64,000 bases of DNA from the NCBI GenBank assembly GCA_017942005.1, contig JAGAVJ010000037.1:109398-173397 (forward strand). The letters are read 5' to 3'. The translations under genes and the position numbers were made by a program. Position 1 is the first letter of the stretch, and each line of letters begins with the position of its first letter. Under the pieces are notes generated by a model that had not been told where the DNA came from, searched no databases, and saw only the letters and a list, made by a program, of their open reading frames with translations. Positions 1-8,700 of this stretch are shown one piece after another. This DNA is from Clostridia bacterium. GTDB lineage: Bacteria > Bacillota > Clostridia > Oscillospirales > CAG-272.

Positions 1-121
1 GCTCGCGCCGCAATTCCACAAAAAATGGCAAACGACCCCGTGCCGCGGAATTCTGTCCGTATCATGGGGTTTTTTGCTGCACAAAGCATAAAGGTATTAT
101 CCATTGGAAACGGAAGGTGAA

Positions 122-139
122 ATGCGCATAAATTTATGA
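122..139 (+). other. Mini-ORF overlapping the start of the XRE gene
   Basis: A five-codon reading frame (MRINL, stop TGA) starts at 122 with a well-placed Shine-Dalgarno GGAAGGTGA. Its stop overlaps the start of the XRE gene in an ATGA junction (ATG at 136). The XRE start itself lies about 18 bases from that ribosome site, further than usual. The arrangement fits translational coupling, which is inference from spacing only. Bases 1-121 show nothing else that I can support. Confidence 0.35.
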
Positions 140-1062
140 AAACAATGACATTGGGGGAAAAAATCCGGCGCAGGCGCAAACAGCTGGGCATGACGCAAGC
201 CGACTTGTCCGGCGACTATATCACACGCAATATGATCAGCCGGATGGAAACAGGAGACATCAATCCGTCACTGGAAACCTTGCGCTACCTTGCAGAAAAG
301 TTAGAGGTTCCGTGCGGGTATCTCTTATCGCCGCAGGACGATTTGATTACATTTCTGAAGCCGTCCATCATGCAGAAGGTACAGGCATTCTTCCGGGAAA
401 AGCGCTGGCGGGATGCGGTATCCCTTTGTGAGGAATACGGTCTGGACAAGGATGCCATTGACGATGAAATCGGAATGCTGCTGTGTGAATGTGCAGTACA
501 GATCGGTCTGGAAGCCTATTCCGCCGGCGATACCGCGGATGCCGGCATATGGTTTGACCGCGCACTTTCATTTGCTGAAAAAACAGCATATCATACGGAA
601 ATCATTCTAAGTGAAGCCATTCTCTGCAAGGCGATGCTTGCAGAACTGGCGGGAGAAACGCCAAAGCCGTTCCTTGATACCTATTCTGCATCCATCGGAC
701 GTGCGGTCAATGTTGAACGGTTTCTGCTCCTGCGCTTTTTTTATGAAATGGAACATGGCGAAACGGAACGTGCGATTCGTGCCGCATCCATTTTAGGCAT
801 GGAAAATAACCTGTATCATACATTAATTATCGTCTGGCAGTATGCCGCAGAACAAAAAACGGCAGAAGCGCGTTCTCTGCTTGAAACCATATTTGCAAAA
901 GATGATACCGATACCCTGTCGGAATTGAAGCGGGATCCGCTGCTGTTATATCGCTGTATTGTAAAAATGGAACAGCTTGCGGCTGCCATGGATGACTACA
1001 AAGCCGCATACCAATATGCGGCAAAAAGGCAGCAGATTGAAAAACGGTATCATATTCAATAA
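136..1062 (+). CDS. XRE-family transcriptional regulator with helical repeat C-terminus
   Basis: Probable DNA-binding regulator. Residues 5-65 form a lambda-repressor-like helix-turn-helix: GEKIRRRRKQLGMTQADL, then SRMETGDINPSLETLRYLAE. The remaining 240 residues are alpha-helical and look like degenerate TPR repeats, as in Rgg/PlcR-type regulators that sense a peptide or other small ligand; the ligand cannot be told here. The gene stands alone, 44 bases ahead of the DUF1015 gene and co-oriented with it. The start at 136 is chosen because the helix-turn-helix follows at once; a second ATG lies at codon 4. The family is confident, the target unknown. Confidence 0.85.
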   Translation: MKTMTLGEKIRRRRKQLGMTQADLSGDYITRNMISRMETGDINPSLETLRYLAEKLEVPCGYLLSPQDDLITFLKPSIMQKVQAFFREKRWRDAVSLCEEYGLDKDAIDDEIGMLLCECAVQIGLEAYSAGDTADAGIWFDRALSFAEKTAYHTEIILSEAILCKAMLAELAGETPKPFLDTYSASIGRAVNVERFLLLRFFYEMEHGETERAIRAASILGMENNLYHTLIIVWQYAAEQKTAEARSLLETIFAKDDTDTLSELKRDPLLLYRCIVKMEQLAAAMDDYKAAYQYAAKRQQIEKRYHIQ

Positions 1063-1106
1063 CACATAAACAACTTATCATACAATCCGAAAGGAAACCA
1101 AATCGA

Positions 1107-2504
1107 ATGCCAAACAAAGAAACTACAACAAAAACAACCGTGTTCTGTACTGGAAATGTGCTTTCCGAGGGAAAAATTTTTTCCCGTGCGGACATCCTCA
1201 TACCGCGTGATACCGCACCGGATGCGATGCAGCGCTGGAGTGTGGTCGCATGTGACCAGTACACAAGTGAGCCGGAATATTGGAATGCCGTTGAAGCGGC
1301 GGTCGGCGAAGCGCCTTCCACTCTGCGTATCACCTATCCGGAGCTGTATCTGAACGCCGCCGATAAAGAAGAGCGCATCCGTGCCATCGGCGCAGCCATG
1401 CGCAGCTATGAAAATACCGTTCTGCAAATGCTGCCCGGGACAATGATCTATGTAGAACGCAAAATGAAAAACGGCAAAATCCGTCATGGCATCGTCGGTG
1501 CCTTTGACCTCGAAGCATACAGCTATGAAAAGGGTGTTCCCTCTCCCATCCGTGCAACGGAAGGCACGGTTCTTTCCCGAATTCCGCCGCGTGTACAAAT
1601 TCGCCGCGATGCACCGCTGGAAACACCGCATGTCATGATTCTGGCAGACGACAGAGACAATACGCTGTTCTCCGCAGCCGCAGAAGCGAAAAATACCAGC
1701 GCGCCGATTTATGATTTTGATCTGATGCAGAATGGCGGTCATATCACAGGCTGGGCATTGAACGCCGCACAGTGCGATGCTGCGGAGGCGTTGGCACAAT
1801 CGCTTGGCGCCCCGGAAGTATTCGCCGCACGGTATCATACGGATGCTGCACCGCTCGTCTTTGCCGTCGGTGACGGAAACCATTCGCTTGCGACTGCCAA
1901 AGCGTGTTATGAAGCCCTCAAGCAGGAAATCGGAGAAGAAGCCGCCATGCAGCATCCGGCACGGTTTGCACTTGCAGAACTTGTCAACCTTCATGACGAC
2001 GCCCTGGAATTTGAACCGATTTATCGTGTGGTATTCGGTGTATCTTCTGCCGTTCTGCTTGACGCCATGAAGGAAGCATACCCGGAAATGACCGTCACCG
2101 AAGGCGGCGATCCCACCAATGTACCAAACCTTCCCAATACGCATGCCTTTCTTGTGATTGCAGGAGAAAAGACATACACTGCTATGGTCCCACACCCCAC
2201 GGCGCAGCTTCCGGTCGGCACCCTGCAAGGATTTTTGGATGCATTTTTGTCTGCGCACAAGGACGCTGAAATTGACTACATTCACGGCATTGCATCCACA
2301 GAAAAGCTGGCCCGGAAAAAAGCGGCAGAAGGAACGAATTCCAAAGGAGAAAATGCAGTCGGCTTTATTTTCCGCGGCATGGAGAAAGACGACTTATACC
2401 GCACGGTCATTTTTGACGGCACACTGCCGCGCAAAACCTTCTCCATGGGAGAAGCCGACGAAAAACGCTACTATCTCGAATGCCGGACCATTCGGAAACC
2501 ATAA
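1107..2504 (+). CDS. DUF1015 family protein
   Basis: Full-length DUF1015 protein of 465 residues. The family motif is seen as VFAVGDGNHSLATAKACYE near residue 250, corresponding to the conserved ADGHH motif, together with the N-terminal ARVVACDQYTSEPEYW-like segment (WSVVACDQYTSEPEYW here). The fold is related to ParB-like nucleotide-binding proteins, and some relatives are free-serine kinases; no specific reaction can be assigned. The Shine-Dalgarno GAAAGGAAAC lies 11 bases before the ATG, which fixes the start. The gene follows the XRE regulator by 44 bases, so the two may be co-transcribed. Confidence 0.85.
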   Translation: MPNKETTTKTTVFCTGNVLSEGKIFSRADILIPRDTAPDAMQRWSVVACDQYTSEPEYWNAVEAAVGEAPSTLRITYPELYLNAADKEERIRAIGAAMRSYENTVLQMLPGTMIYVERKMKNGKIRHGIVGAFDLEAYSYEKGVPSPIRATEGTVLSRIPPRVQIRRDAPLETPHVMILADDRDNTLFSAAAEAKNTSAPIYDFDLMQNGGHITGWALNAAQCDAAEALAQSLGAPEVFAARYHTDAAPLVFAVGDGNHSLATAKACYEALKQEIGEEAAMQHPARFALAELVNLHDDALEFEPIYRVVFGVSSAVLLDAMKEAYPEMTVTEGGDPTNVPNLPNTHAFLVIAGEKTYTAMVPHPTAQLPVGTLQGFLDAFLSAHKDAEIDYIHGIASTEKLARKKAAEGTNSKGENAVGFIFRGMEKDDLYRTVIFDGTLPRKTFSMGEADEKRYYLECRTIRKP

Positions 2505-2539
2505 TACGTAATCATACATAAGATCAATGAGGACGTGAC

Positions 2540-2605
2540 GCTCTTGGGGCGTTTTTGAAAAAACGCCCCGCCGCTTAGGCATCCCCCAAAAACTTTTAAA
2601 CCAAT
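2540..2605 (-). repeat. Terminator-like dispersed palindromic repeat, GGGGCG stem
   Basis: On the minus strand the order is AAAAGTTTTTG, a G-rich stretch, then a stem GGGGCG...CGCCCC around a TTTTTTCAAAAA loop. The same sequence recurs almost base for base at 29823-29885. It lies just after the DUF1015 gene and could work as a bidirectional terminator. It belongs to the family discussed in the findings. Confidence 0.75.
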
Positions 2606-2674
2606 TAATTATCAAAACACGGTGTAAACATAACAAATATCCACGTATTTTATTCGTCATAAATGATATTTTAT

Positions 2675-2745
2675 CGTTTAAAAGTTTTTGCGAAGGAGTT
2701 TGAGGAGGTGCTTTTTTCAAAAAGCATCTCCTCATCGAACTCACG
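2675..2745 (+). repeat. Terminator-like dispersed palindromic repeat, GAGGAGGTGC stem
   Basis: AAAAGTTTTTGCG, then GGAGTTT, then a stem GAGGAGGTGC/GCATCTCCTC around TTTTTTCAAAAA. Near-identical copies lie at 37070-37142 and 62813-62880, and an inverted copy at 18886-18950. With the repeat at 2540-2605 and the terminator at 2765, it fills the 330-base gap between convergent genes. Confidence 0.8.
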
Positions 2746-2764
2746 TCACGTCCATTTAAAACAG

Positions 2765-2803
2765 TAAAAAGGGCTGCTGCACCGAAGTGCTGCACCCCTT
2801 TTT
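2765..2803 (-). terminator. Rho-independent terminator of the acidic membrane protein gene
   Basis: On the minus strand AAAAGGGG and TGCAGCAC pair around CTTCGG-like loop bases with TGCAGCAGCCC, followed by a run of T. It lies 34 bases after the stop of the gene at 2837-3331. Confidence 0.75.
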
Positions 2804-2836
2804 CTTTGAAAGAACGTATCTACCGTTCTATTGTTT

Positions 2837-3331
2837 TTAATTTGCTGCTTCTGTAAAGATATCCTCTGCGGGCTCTTCTTCTACAACTTCTTCATCTGCG
2901 GAAGCTGCTGCTTCTGGCTGTGCCGGTTCTTCCGACTGTGCTTCTGCTGCTGGCTCTTCTGCGTCAACAGAGACCTGAACCTCTTCCGATACTTCAATCG
3001 GATCTTCTTCCACGGTGATCACGCAATCGGTATCGCCGCCAATACAGGAGTCGCATTCGCCGCGGCAGCCTTCACACTCGTCAAAGCAGAAATCGTCATC
3101 CTCTGTTCCGGCTTCCATAGCGTCCTTTGCAGCCTGTTCACAAGCTTCCACCTCGCTCTTTGCTTCTTTTAAAACGAGATAGGCACCTGTGATACCGCCA
3201 ATGGCAGACAGTGCGAGGAACGTATTTGCCAGGTTCTTCTTTTTGCGGTACAGCATAAAGAAGAGAATGACAAACGATGCGGACTGTACTAAAAGGGTCA
3301 ATCCAATGTTGAATCTGTGTTTCTTAAACAT
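2837..3331 (-). CDS. Small membrane protein with Cys-rich motif and acidic tail
   Basis: I recognise no family. The 164 residues split into three parts. Residues 8-55 hold two hydrophobic segments around a basic YRKKKN turn. Residues 80-105 carry a cysteine cluster (CFDECEGCRGECDSC, then one more Cys) with spacing suggestive of metal binding. The last 60 residues are almost only Glu, Ala, Pro, Ser and Val (EEPAAEAQSEEPAQPEAAAS). The tail is probably cytoplasmic or disordered. AAAAAAGGAG precedes the ATG at normal distance. It is the last gene after pyk and prfB on the minus strand and has its own terminator. Confidence 0.7.
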   Translation of the reverse strand: MFKKHRFNIGLTLLVQSASFVILFFMLYRKKKNLANTFLALSAIGGITGAYLVLKEAKSEVEACEQAAKDAMEAGTEDDDFCFDECEGCRGECDSCIGGDTDCVITVEEDPIEVSEEVQVSVDAEEPAAEAQSEEPAQPEAAASADEEVVEEEPAEDIFTEAAN

Positions 3332-3372
3332 GATTTTTCTCCTTTTTTAATATTTAGTAACAGAAATGCCGT

Positions 3373-4482
3373 TTATTTATTGGCATTCATTTTGAGATAA
3401 GAATTGATGAACGCGTCGAGATCTCCATCCATGACACCGTTGACATCCGCGGTTTCGCAGCTGGTACGGTTATCCTTTACCAATGTGTATGGCATAAAGA
3501 CATACGAACGGATCTGAGCACCCCATTCAATTTTCGCTTTTTCACCTTGAATATCCTCAATACGGTCCAGATGTTCCCGCTCTTTGATTTCCACAAGCTT
3601 TGCTTTCAGCATCCGCATTGCGGTTTCTTTGTTTTGCAGCTGGCTGCGTTCTGTCTGGCAGCCGACGACAATACCGGTCGGCTTATGCAGAATGCGAATG
3701 GCGGAGTCCGTCTTGTTGATGTGCTGACCGCCGGCTCCTGAGGAACGGTGCGCGGTCACTTCCAGGTCTGCTTCATTGATTTCGATTTCCACGCTGTCAT
3801 CAAGCTCCGGCATGACTTCTACGGAAGCAAAGGAGGTCTGCCGTCTGCCGGATGCATCAAACGGGGACACACGCACCAGGCGGTGGACACCGTTTTCGCC
3901 CTTCAGATAACCGTAAGCGTCATTTCCTTCGACTAAGATGGTCGCACTCTTGAGTCCGGCTTCATCCCCATCCAGCCAATCCAACAGCTTGACGGTATAT
4001 CCGGACTTTTCTGCCCAACGATTGTACATGCGGTAAAGCATGGACGCCCAGTCCTGTGCTTCCGTTCCGCCAGCCCCCGGATGGAACGAAATGATTGCGT
4101 TGTTATGGTCGTATTCGCCGCAGAGAAGCACTTCAATGCGAATACGCTCCTCCTCTGCTTCAATGCGGGCAACCTCGTCAAGCACCTCCCCGCAAATACT
4201 TTCCTCGGATTCTTCAATCCCCATTTCTGCCATGGTAATGGCGTCTTCCACATCGGATTCAAGCTTCCGGTAATCCTCAACGGTTCCCTTGCGTGCTTTG
4301 ATTTCTTTTAATATTTTTGCAGAACGCTTTGCATCATTCCAGAAATCCCCTTCTGAGGTCTGTGCCTCCAGGTTTTCAAGTTCCCGCTCCAGCTCTTCGA
4401 TGTGAAGTGTCTGTCCCAGCTCTCGGACCTCTTCGCGGATTTCTTCCAAATGGTGTATTGCTTCTTCTAACTGTATGATCAT
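3373..4482 (-). CDS. prfB: Peptide chain release factor 2
   Basis: RF2 recognises UGA and UAA and triggers peptide release. The sequence shows the PCRF helical domain, the anticodon-like tripeptide SPF in RVSPFDASGRR, and the catalytic GGQ in SSGAGGQHINKT. It is 369 residues, normal for the family. The start at 4482 is preferred over 4509 because GAAGGAGA lies 11 bases ahead. Many bacteria control RF2 by a +1 frameshift at an in-frame UGA near codon 25; here the N-terminal helix reads through in one frame with no such stop, so that autoregulation is absent. A structured leader lies upstream (4618-4745). Confidence 0.97.
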   Translation of the reverse strand: MIIQLEEAIHHLEEIREEVRELGQTLHIEELERELENLEAQTSEGDFWNDAKRSAKILKEIKARKGTVEDYRKLESDVEDAITMAEMGIEESEESICGEVLDEVARIEAEEERIRIEVLLCGEYDHNNAIISFHPGAGGTEAQDWASMLYRMYNRWAEKSGYTVKLLDWLDGDEAGLKSATILVEGNDAYGYLKGENGVHRLVRVSPFDASGRRQTSFASVEVMPELDDSVEIEINEADLEVTAHRSSGAGGQHINKTDSAIRILHKPTGIVVGCQTERSQLQNKETAMRMLKAKLVEIKEREHLDRIEDIQGEKAKIEWGAQIRSYVFMPYTLVKDNRTSCETADVNGVMDGDLDAFINSYLKMNANK

Positions 4483-4617
4483 TAAGATTATGTCTCCTTC
4501 ATCTGACAATGCAATGTACGGTTTGTCTTATTTTATCTATGCTTATTATTCTACCATAAACAGCTGAATAATAAACAACCAAATTGTTTCTAATTCTTGA
4601 ATTTTTCACCTTTATGA

Positions 4618-4745
4618 CCGTGAGGTTGTTGCAAGAAGCAAACTCGCAACAGCCCGGGACCACAAAGTGATCTGCATTCGGCGTTTTCACTTGATAAAGC
4701 GAAAAGACGAATTTTATAGACTGGCGCATGCGACAGCCCGTTTCT
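4618..4745 (-). promoter_or_regulatory. Structured leader element upstream of prfB
   Basis: Between pyk and prfB, on the minus strand, lies a hairpin cluster that matches the pheT leader at 59983-60140 module by module. It has GGGCTGTCGCAT, then AATTCGTC...CGCCGAAT enclosing TTTTCGCTTTATCAAGTGAAAA-type pairing, then GATCACTTTGTGGTC, then GGGCTGTTGC...GCAACAACC. Compared with the pheT copy, one inner hairpin is missing. The region 4483-4617 between it and prfB is AT-rich without other clear signals. That it is a cis-acting RNA is inference. Confidence 0.55.
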
Positions 4746-4817
4746 GCTATTTTTTCATTCGATACTCCAAACACTGCCGCGTCACAAAAAGAAGAACTCC
4801 GGATAAAAGAATGCCCT

Positions 4818-6632
4818 TCAGGTATCCTTCAAATTGGTATTGCCTGTATATACAATTCCGCGCTTGCCATCCACGGTAACCGTAGTACCGCTTCTCAAAA
4901 TCCGGGTAGCGCCCGCAGCGCCGACAATCACCGGCAGATTGAGCAGCATACCCGCGATTGCCGCATGAGAATCCGAACCGGGTTCCTCGCAAATCACACC
5001 AGATGCCCGGCGCAGAATCGGCAGCAAACGGTTTGTTGTTTTCGGAACGACAAGAATTTCACCGTCACGGAAAGAATGCAGCGCTTCCTCCTCCGACTTG
5101 CATACGCACAGCACGCCGCAGACGGTACGGTCAACAAGACCTGTGCCGCTGGACAGCACGTCGCCGACAATCTGCACTTTCAGCATATTGGTCGTCCCCG
5201 GAACGCCGATCGGAATACCGGCAGTAATGACCACAAGGTCACCGTACTGCACAAGTCCGCAGGAGAATGCTTTTTCCACAGCCCGGTGGAATAAATCGTC
5301 TGTATTCTCCACCTCGTCAATGAGAAGCGGTGTAATACCCCACGAAAGATTCATATGACGACAGACCTTTTCTGTCGTTGCACAGCTGATAATCGGTGTT
5401 TCCGGACGGTATTTGCTGATCATACGCGCCGTCGAGCCGGATTTTGTCACCGTGATGATGGCCGCCGCATTGAGGTCATGCGCCGTTGTGCAGGTTGCAT
5501 GTGAAATGGCGCTCGTCACACTGCTGAAGCCTTCCGGCTTCCGCTCGGAGAACAGTTTTCTGTAATCGATATCACTTTCGGTACGGCGCGCGATTTTTGC
5601 CATCGTGCGCACCGCTTCCACAGGATATTGTCCCGCAGCGGTTTCTCCGGACAGCATAATTGCGCTGGTTCCATCGTAAATAGCATTTGCAACGTCTGTG
5701 ATTTCTGCTCTGGTCGGACGCGGATTGTGTGTCATCGACTCTAACATCTGTGTCGCAGTAATCACCTGCTTTCCCGCGGTGTAGCACTTGGAAATCAGTT
5801 TTTTCTGGATCACAGGAATTTCTTCCATTGGAATTTCCACGCCCATGTCACCGCGCGCCACCATGATGCCGTCAGCCTCCGCCAGAATCTCATCCATGTT
5901 TTCCACACCGGCGGCATTTTCTATTTTTGCAATGATCCGGATATCTTTGGTGCAACCATACTTTTCCAGCTCCTGACGGATCGCCTGAATATCGCTTGCA
6001 CACTGTGTAAAGGACGCTGCGATAAAATCAAAATCATTTTCCACACCGAAGCGGATATCTTCCCGATCCTTATCGGACAAAAACGGCATGGATAACTGCA
6101 CTCCCGGCACATTCACACCTTTGCGGTTGGAGACAATGCCGCCGTGCAGCACACGGCACTGAATCTCTCTCGAATCAAAGTGCAAAACGGAAAGCTCTAA
6201 GTTTCCGTCATCAATCAAAATGCGTGTTCCTTCTTTAATATCACGCCACAAATCGGTATAGGTAATGGAAACGCGGGTATCATCGCCTTCCACATCATAC
6301 ATGCAAAGCGTAAATTGCGCGCCGGTCTTTAACTCGACCTTTCCCATACCGTCGCGGAAGGTCTTCAGACGCACCTCCGGTCCCTTTGTATCAAGCAGCA
6401 GTGCAATTGGGCGCTTTTTTTCCTTGCGCAGCTTGCAGATGGTCTGTATTTTTTTCGCGTGGTCTTCATATGTGCCATGTGAAAAATTAAGACGCGCAAC
6501 ATCCATTCCTGCATCAATCATCGCAGAAAGTACTTCTTCCGACTCCGAAGCAGGACCTATTGTACAGATAATTTTTGTTTTCCGTTCCATCAAAGTACGA
6601 TATATGGAAGCCGGTACCACTTGTTTTTCCAT
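4818..6632 (-). CDS. pyk: Pyruvate kinase with C-terminal PEP-utiliser domain
   Basis: Glycolytic enzyme that makes pyruvate and ATP from phosphoenolpyruvate and ADP. Seen: TKIICTIGPASES, ARLNFSHGTYEDH, IIAKIENAAGVENMDEIL with the catalytic Lys, MVARGDMGVEIP, and GTSAIMLSGETAAGQYPVEA. As in Bacillus-type enzymes there is an extra C-terminal domain (about residues 480-604) carrying EEPGSDSHAAIAGMLLNLP, the PEP-utiliser mobile-domain motif. The start at 6632 is chosen because GGAAAGGAA lies upstream; the 27-base-longer ATG at 6659 overlaps that site. A strong sigma-A promoter lies at 6746-6774. spoIVA is divergent. Confidence 0.97.
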   Translation of the reverse strand: MEKQVVPASIYRTLMERKTKIICTIGPASESEEVLSAMIDAGMDVARLNFSHGTYEDHAKKIQTICKLRKEKKRPIALLLDTKGPEVRLKTFRDGMGKVELKTGAQFTLCMYDVEGDDTRVSITYTDLWRDIKEGTRILIDDGNLELSVLHFDSREIQCRVLHGGIVSNRKGVNVPGVQLSMPFLSDKDREDIRFGVENDFDFIAASFTQCASDIQAIRQELEKYGCTKDIRIIAKIENAAGVENMDEILAEADGIMVARGDMGVEIPMEEIPVIQKKLISKCYTAGKQVITATQMLESMTHNPRPTRAEITDVANAIYDGTSAIMLSGETAAGQYPVEAVRTMAKIARRTESDIDYRKLFSERKPEGFSSVTSAISHATCTTAHDLNAAAIITVTKSGSTARMISKYRPETPIISCATTEKVCRHMNLSWGITPLLIDEVENTDDLFHRAVEKAFSCGLVQYGDLVVITAGIPIGVPGTTNMLKVQIVGDVLSSGTGLVDRTVCGVLCVCKSEEEALHSFRDGEILVVPKTTNRLLPILRRASGVICEEPGSDSHAAIAGMLLNLPVIVGAAGATRILRSGTTVTVDGKRGIVYTGNTNLKDT

Positions 6633-6745
6633 CGTTTTTATTGATTCTTTCCTTTCCATTCTGCGGCAGCGTCGATTTTATCTGATTTTCTTATTGTATG
6701 CATTTATTGTTTTTTCGTTATTCATGGAATATTTTCCCATATATA

Positions 6746-6774
6746 ATTATATCATAAAATCAAATGGATGTCAA
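6746..6774 (-). promoter_or_regulatory. Sigma-A promoter of pyk
   Basis: On the minus strand a consensus -35 TTGACA (6769-6774), a 17-base spacer and a consensus -10 TATAAT (6746-6751). The 5' untranslated region would be about 105 bases. Confidence 0.85.
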
Positions 6775-6880
6775 GGCGCGGTTCTATAAAACTACATAAG
6801 GATAAAAACGGTTCTATTTTTCCGATTTTGTCCATATATTTTGAATAACCCTTATGCATGCTTTGGCACTGCAATGCGAG

Positions 6881-7036
6881 CCGTCTTCTTTAGGCGGTAA
6901 AACGTGTTTTGTGGCTTTCGCTGCTTGAATAGCAACGATGTTCGCCTGCAGGCGGGCACAGATATTCCAAAGGAGAAAGCGCACTTTCCCCTTTGAAAAG
7001 AAAACTTTCGCTTCCCGAAAGTTACTGTCATAAATA
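6881..7036 (+). promoter_or_regulatory. Structured leader of spoIVA
   Basis: Several modules precede spoIVA. CCGTCTTCTTTAGGCGG can pair. The next module, 6906-6960, starts TTGTGGC, encloses hairpins CGCTGCTTGAATAGCAACG and CGCCTGCAGGCG, and closes imperfectly with GGGCACA. CAAAGG...CCTTTG is a further hairpin (6968-6995). Finally AAAAGAAA is followed by the perfect 8-bp hairpin AACTTTCG/CGAAAGTT (7003-7023) and a spacer ending in ATG at 7036. Together with the pyk promoter this fills the 418-base divergent gap. No sigma-E-type promoter could be called with confidence. Confidence 0.6.
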
Positions 7037-7050
7037 TGGAGGAAATACAC

Positions 7051-8544
7051 ATGCCCCAATTATCAATTTACAAGGATATCGCCGCACGTACAGGCGGCAA
7101 CATTTACATCGGCGTGGTCGGCCCTGTCCGTACCGGAAAATCCACATTTATCAAGCGGTTTATGGAGACACTGGTCATTCCGTCGATCACAAAGGAACAC
7201 GATAAAACACGTGCGAAGGATGAACTGCCGCAAAGTGCAGGCGGAAAAACCGTCATGACCACAGAGCCGAAGTTCATCCCTGATGAAGCGGTGGAAATCA
7301 CCGTTCCGGACACCTCCGGCAGTGCCGCCAACATGCGTGTCCGTATGATTGACTGTGTCGGATATATTGTGCCCGGCGCGATTGGAAATTATGAAAACGA
7401 TGCGCCGCGCATGGTACACACTCCATGGTCAAAGGATCCGATTCCCTTTGATGAAGCCGCAGAAATCGGTACGCATAAAGTCATTTCCGAGCATGCAACC
7501 ATCGGGATTCTTGTCACAACGGACGGTTCCATCGGAGAGCTTGCGCGGGACGCATATATTGACGCAGAAAAACGGGTTGTCCGTGAGCTTTCCGAACAGA
7601 AGAAGCCGTTTGTCATCGTACTCAACTCCGCACATCCGGAAAATCCGGACACCATATCGCTTGGACTGTCCATGGAAAAAGAATACCATGCGCCGGTCGC
7701 ACTTGTCTCCTGCACCGATATGGACAATGAGGACATCCGCCACATTCTTGGTCTGGTTCTGGAAGAGTTCCCCATCCGTGAAATCGGCATCCGCTGCCCG
7801 GCATGGCTGTCCGCTCTGCCGAAAGGACACCGAATTATCAGTACCCTGCGCGATACACTTTGTACACTGGCGCCGCAGGCAGAAAAAACAGGAGATGTCT
7901 CATTGGTCTTTTCCCACGCATCGGACAGCAATGAATACATTGAGGACGCTCACATACAAAGCATTTCTCCCGGCACCGGTACGGCTGAAGTCGTACTGAC
8001 ACCGCCGGACGGTCTGTTTTACAAAATTATTGGAGAGGAAACCGGATTTCCCATCGCCTCTGATGCAGAGCTGCTTTCCCTGCTTTCTTCTCTTGCCGCT
8101 GTGAAAAAGCAGTATGACCATGTGGAACGTGCGCTGACTGCGGTCAGAGAACAGGGATATGGCATTGTCATGCCCGATATTTCAGAACTCAAGCTTGACG
8201 AGCCGGAAATCGTCAGACAAAACGGCAGCTACGGCGTCCGTCTGAAAGCAACCGCTCCGTCCATCCACATGATCCGTGCCAATATTGAAGCACAGGTTGC
8301 ACCGATTGTCGGTACGGAACAGCAATCGGAAGAAATGGTGAAGTTCTTATTGCATGAATTTGAGGAAGACCCGACACGGCTGTGGGCAACCAATATGTTT
8401 GGCAAATCTCTGCATGAGCTTGTCGGAGAAGGACTGCATGCAAAGCTTGCGAACATGCCGGAGGATGCGCGGCATAAGATCGGCGAAACCATTGAACGTA
8501 TCATCAATGAAGGCTCCGGCGGTTTGATCTGCATTCTGCTTTAA
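7051..8544 (+). CDS. spoIVA: Stage IV sporulation protein A
   Basis: SpoIVA is the ATPase that polymerises on the forespore surface and forms the basement layer of the spore coat. The 497-residue product matches the family length. It starts IYKDIAARTGGNIYIGVVG, has the Walker A GPVRTGKST, keeps the diagnostic N-terminal GTPase-like region, and ends in the conserved C-terminus SGGLICILL. Of two in-frame ATGs, 7051 has GGAGG directly ahead and gives the usual N-terminus; 7036 follows the SD-hairpin leader. It shows that the organism belongs to a spore-forming lineage. A terminator follows at 8585. Confidence 0.97.
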   Translation: MPQLSIYKDIAARTGGNIYIGVVGPVRTGKSTFIKRFMETLVIPSITKEHDKTRAKDELPQSAGGKTVMTTEPKFIPDEAVEITVPDTSGSAANMRVRMIDCVGYIVPGAIGNYENDAPRMVHTPWSKDPIPFDEAAEIGTHKVISEHATIGILVTTDGSIGELARDAYIDAEKRVVRELSEQKKPFVIVLNSAHPENPDTISLGLSMEKEYHAPVALVSCTDMDNEDIRHILGLVLEEFPIREIGIRCPAWLSALPKGHRIISTLRDTLCTLAPQAEKTGDVSLVFSHASDSNEYIEDAHIQSISPGTGTAEVVLTPPDGLFYKIIGEETGFPIASDAELLSLLSSLAAVKKQYDHVERALTAVREQGYGIVMPDISELKLDEPEIVRQNGSYGVRLKATAPSIHMIRANIEAQVAPIVGTEQQSEEMVKFLLHEFEEDPTRLWATNMFGKSLHELVGEGLHAKLANMPEDARHKIGETIERIINEGSGGLICILL

Positions 8545-8584
8545 GTCCACGTGTATGTGATAGAAATGGAAGTTTCCATTCCAA

Positions 8585-8624
8585 AAATACCGGGGTGCAT
8601 TTTCTGCATCCCGGTATTTCTGCT
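8585..8624 (+). terminator. Terminator after spoIVA
   Basis: AAATACCGGGGTGCA pairs with TGCATCCCGGTATTT, followed by a T-rich stretch, 40 bases after the spoIVA stop. It can serve both strands, since the next gene is convergent. Confidence 0.85.
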
Positions 8625-8700
8625 ATTTTCTTACGATTTTGTAGATAAAAATCACCTGTTTCGTTTCTGTTTGCGGCAGATAATGTAATTTTTATTTTAG

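Noticed and set aside
1056..2285. Open frame of 409 codons antisense to the DUF1015 gene
   Set aside because: It overlaps a clear gene on the other strand, has no family resemblance and no ribosome site.
4499..4774. Small ORF whose product resembles that of 60001-60213
   Set aside because: The likeness comes from the shared structured leader DNA. The changes keep base pairing, not codons, so it is not a gene.
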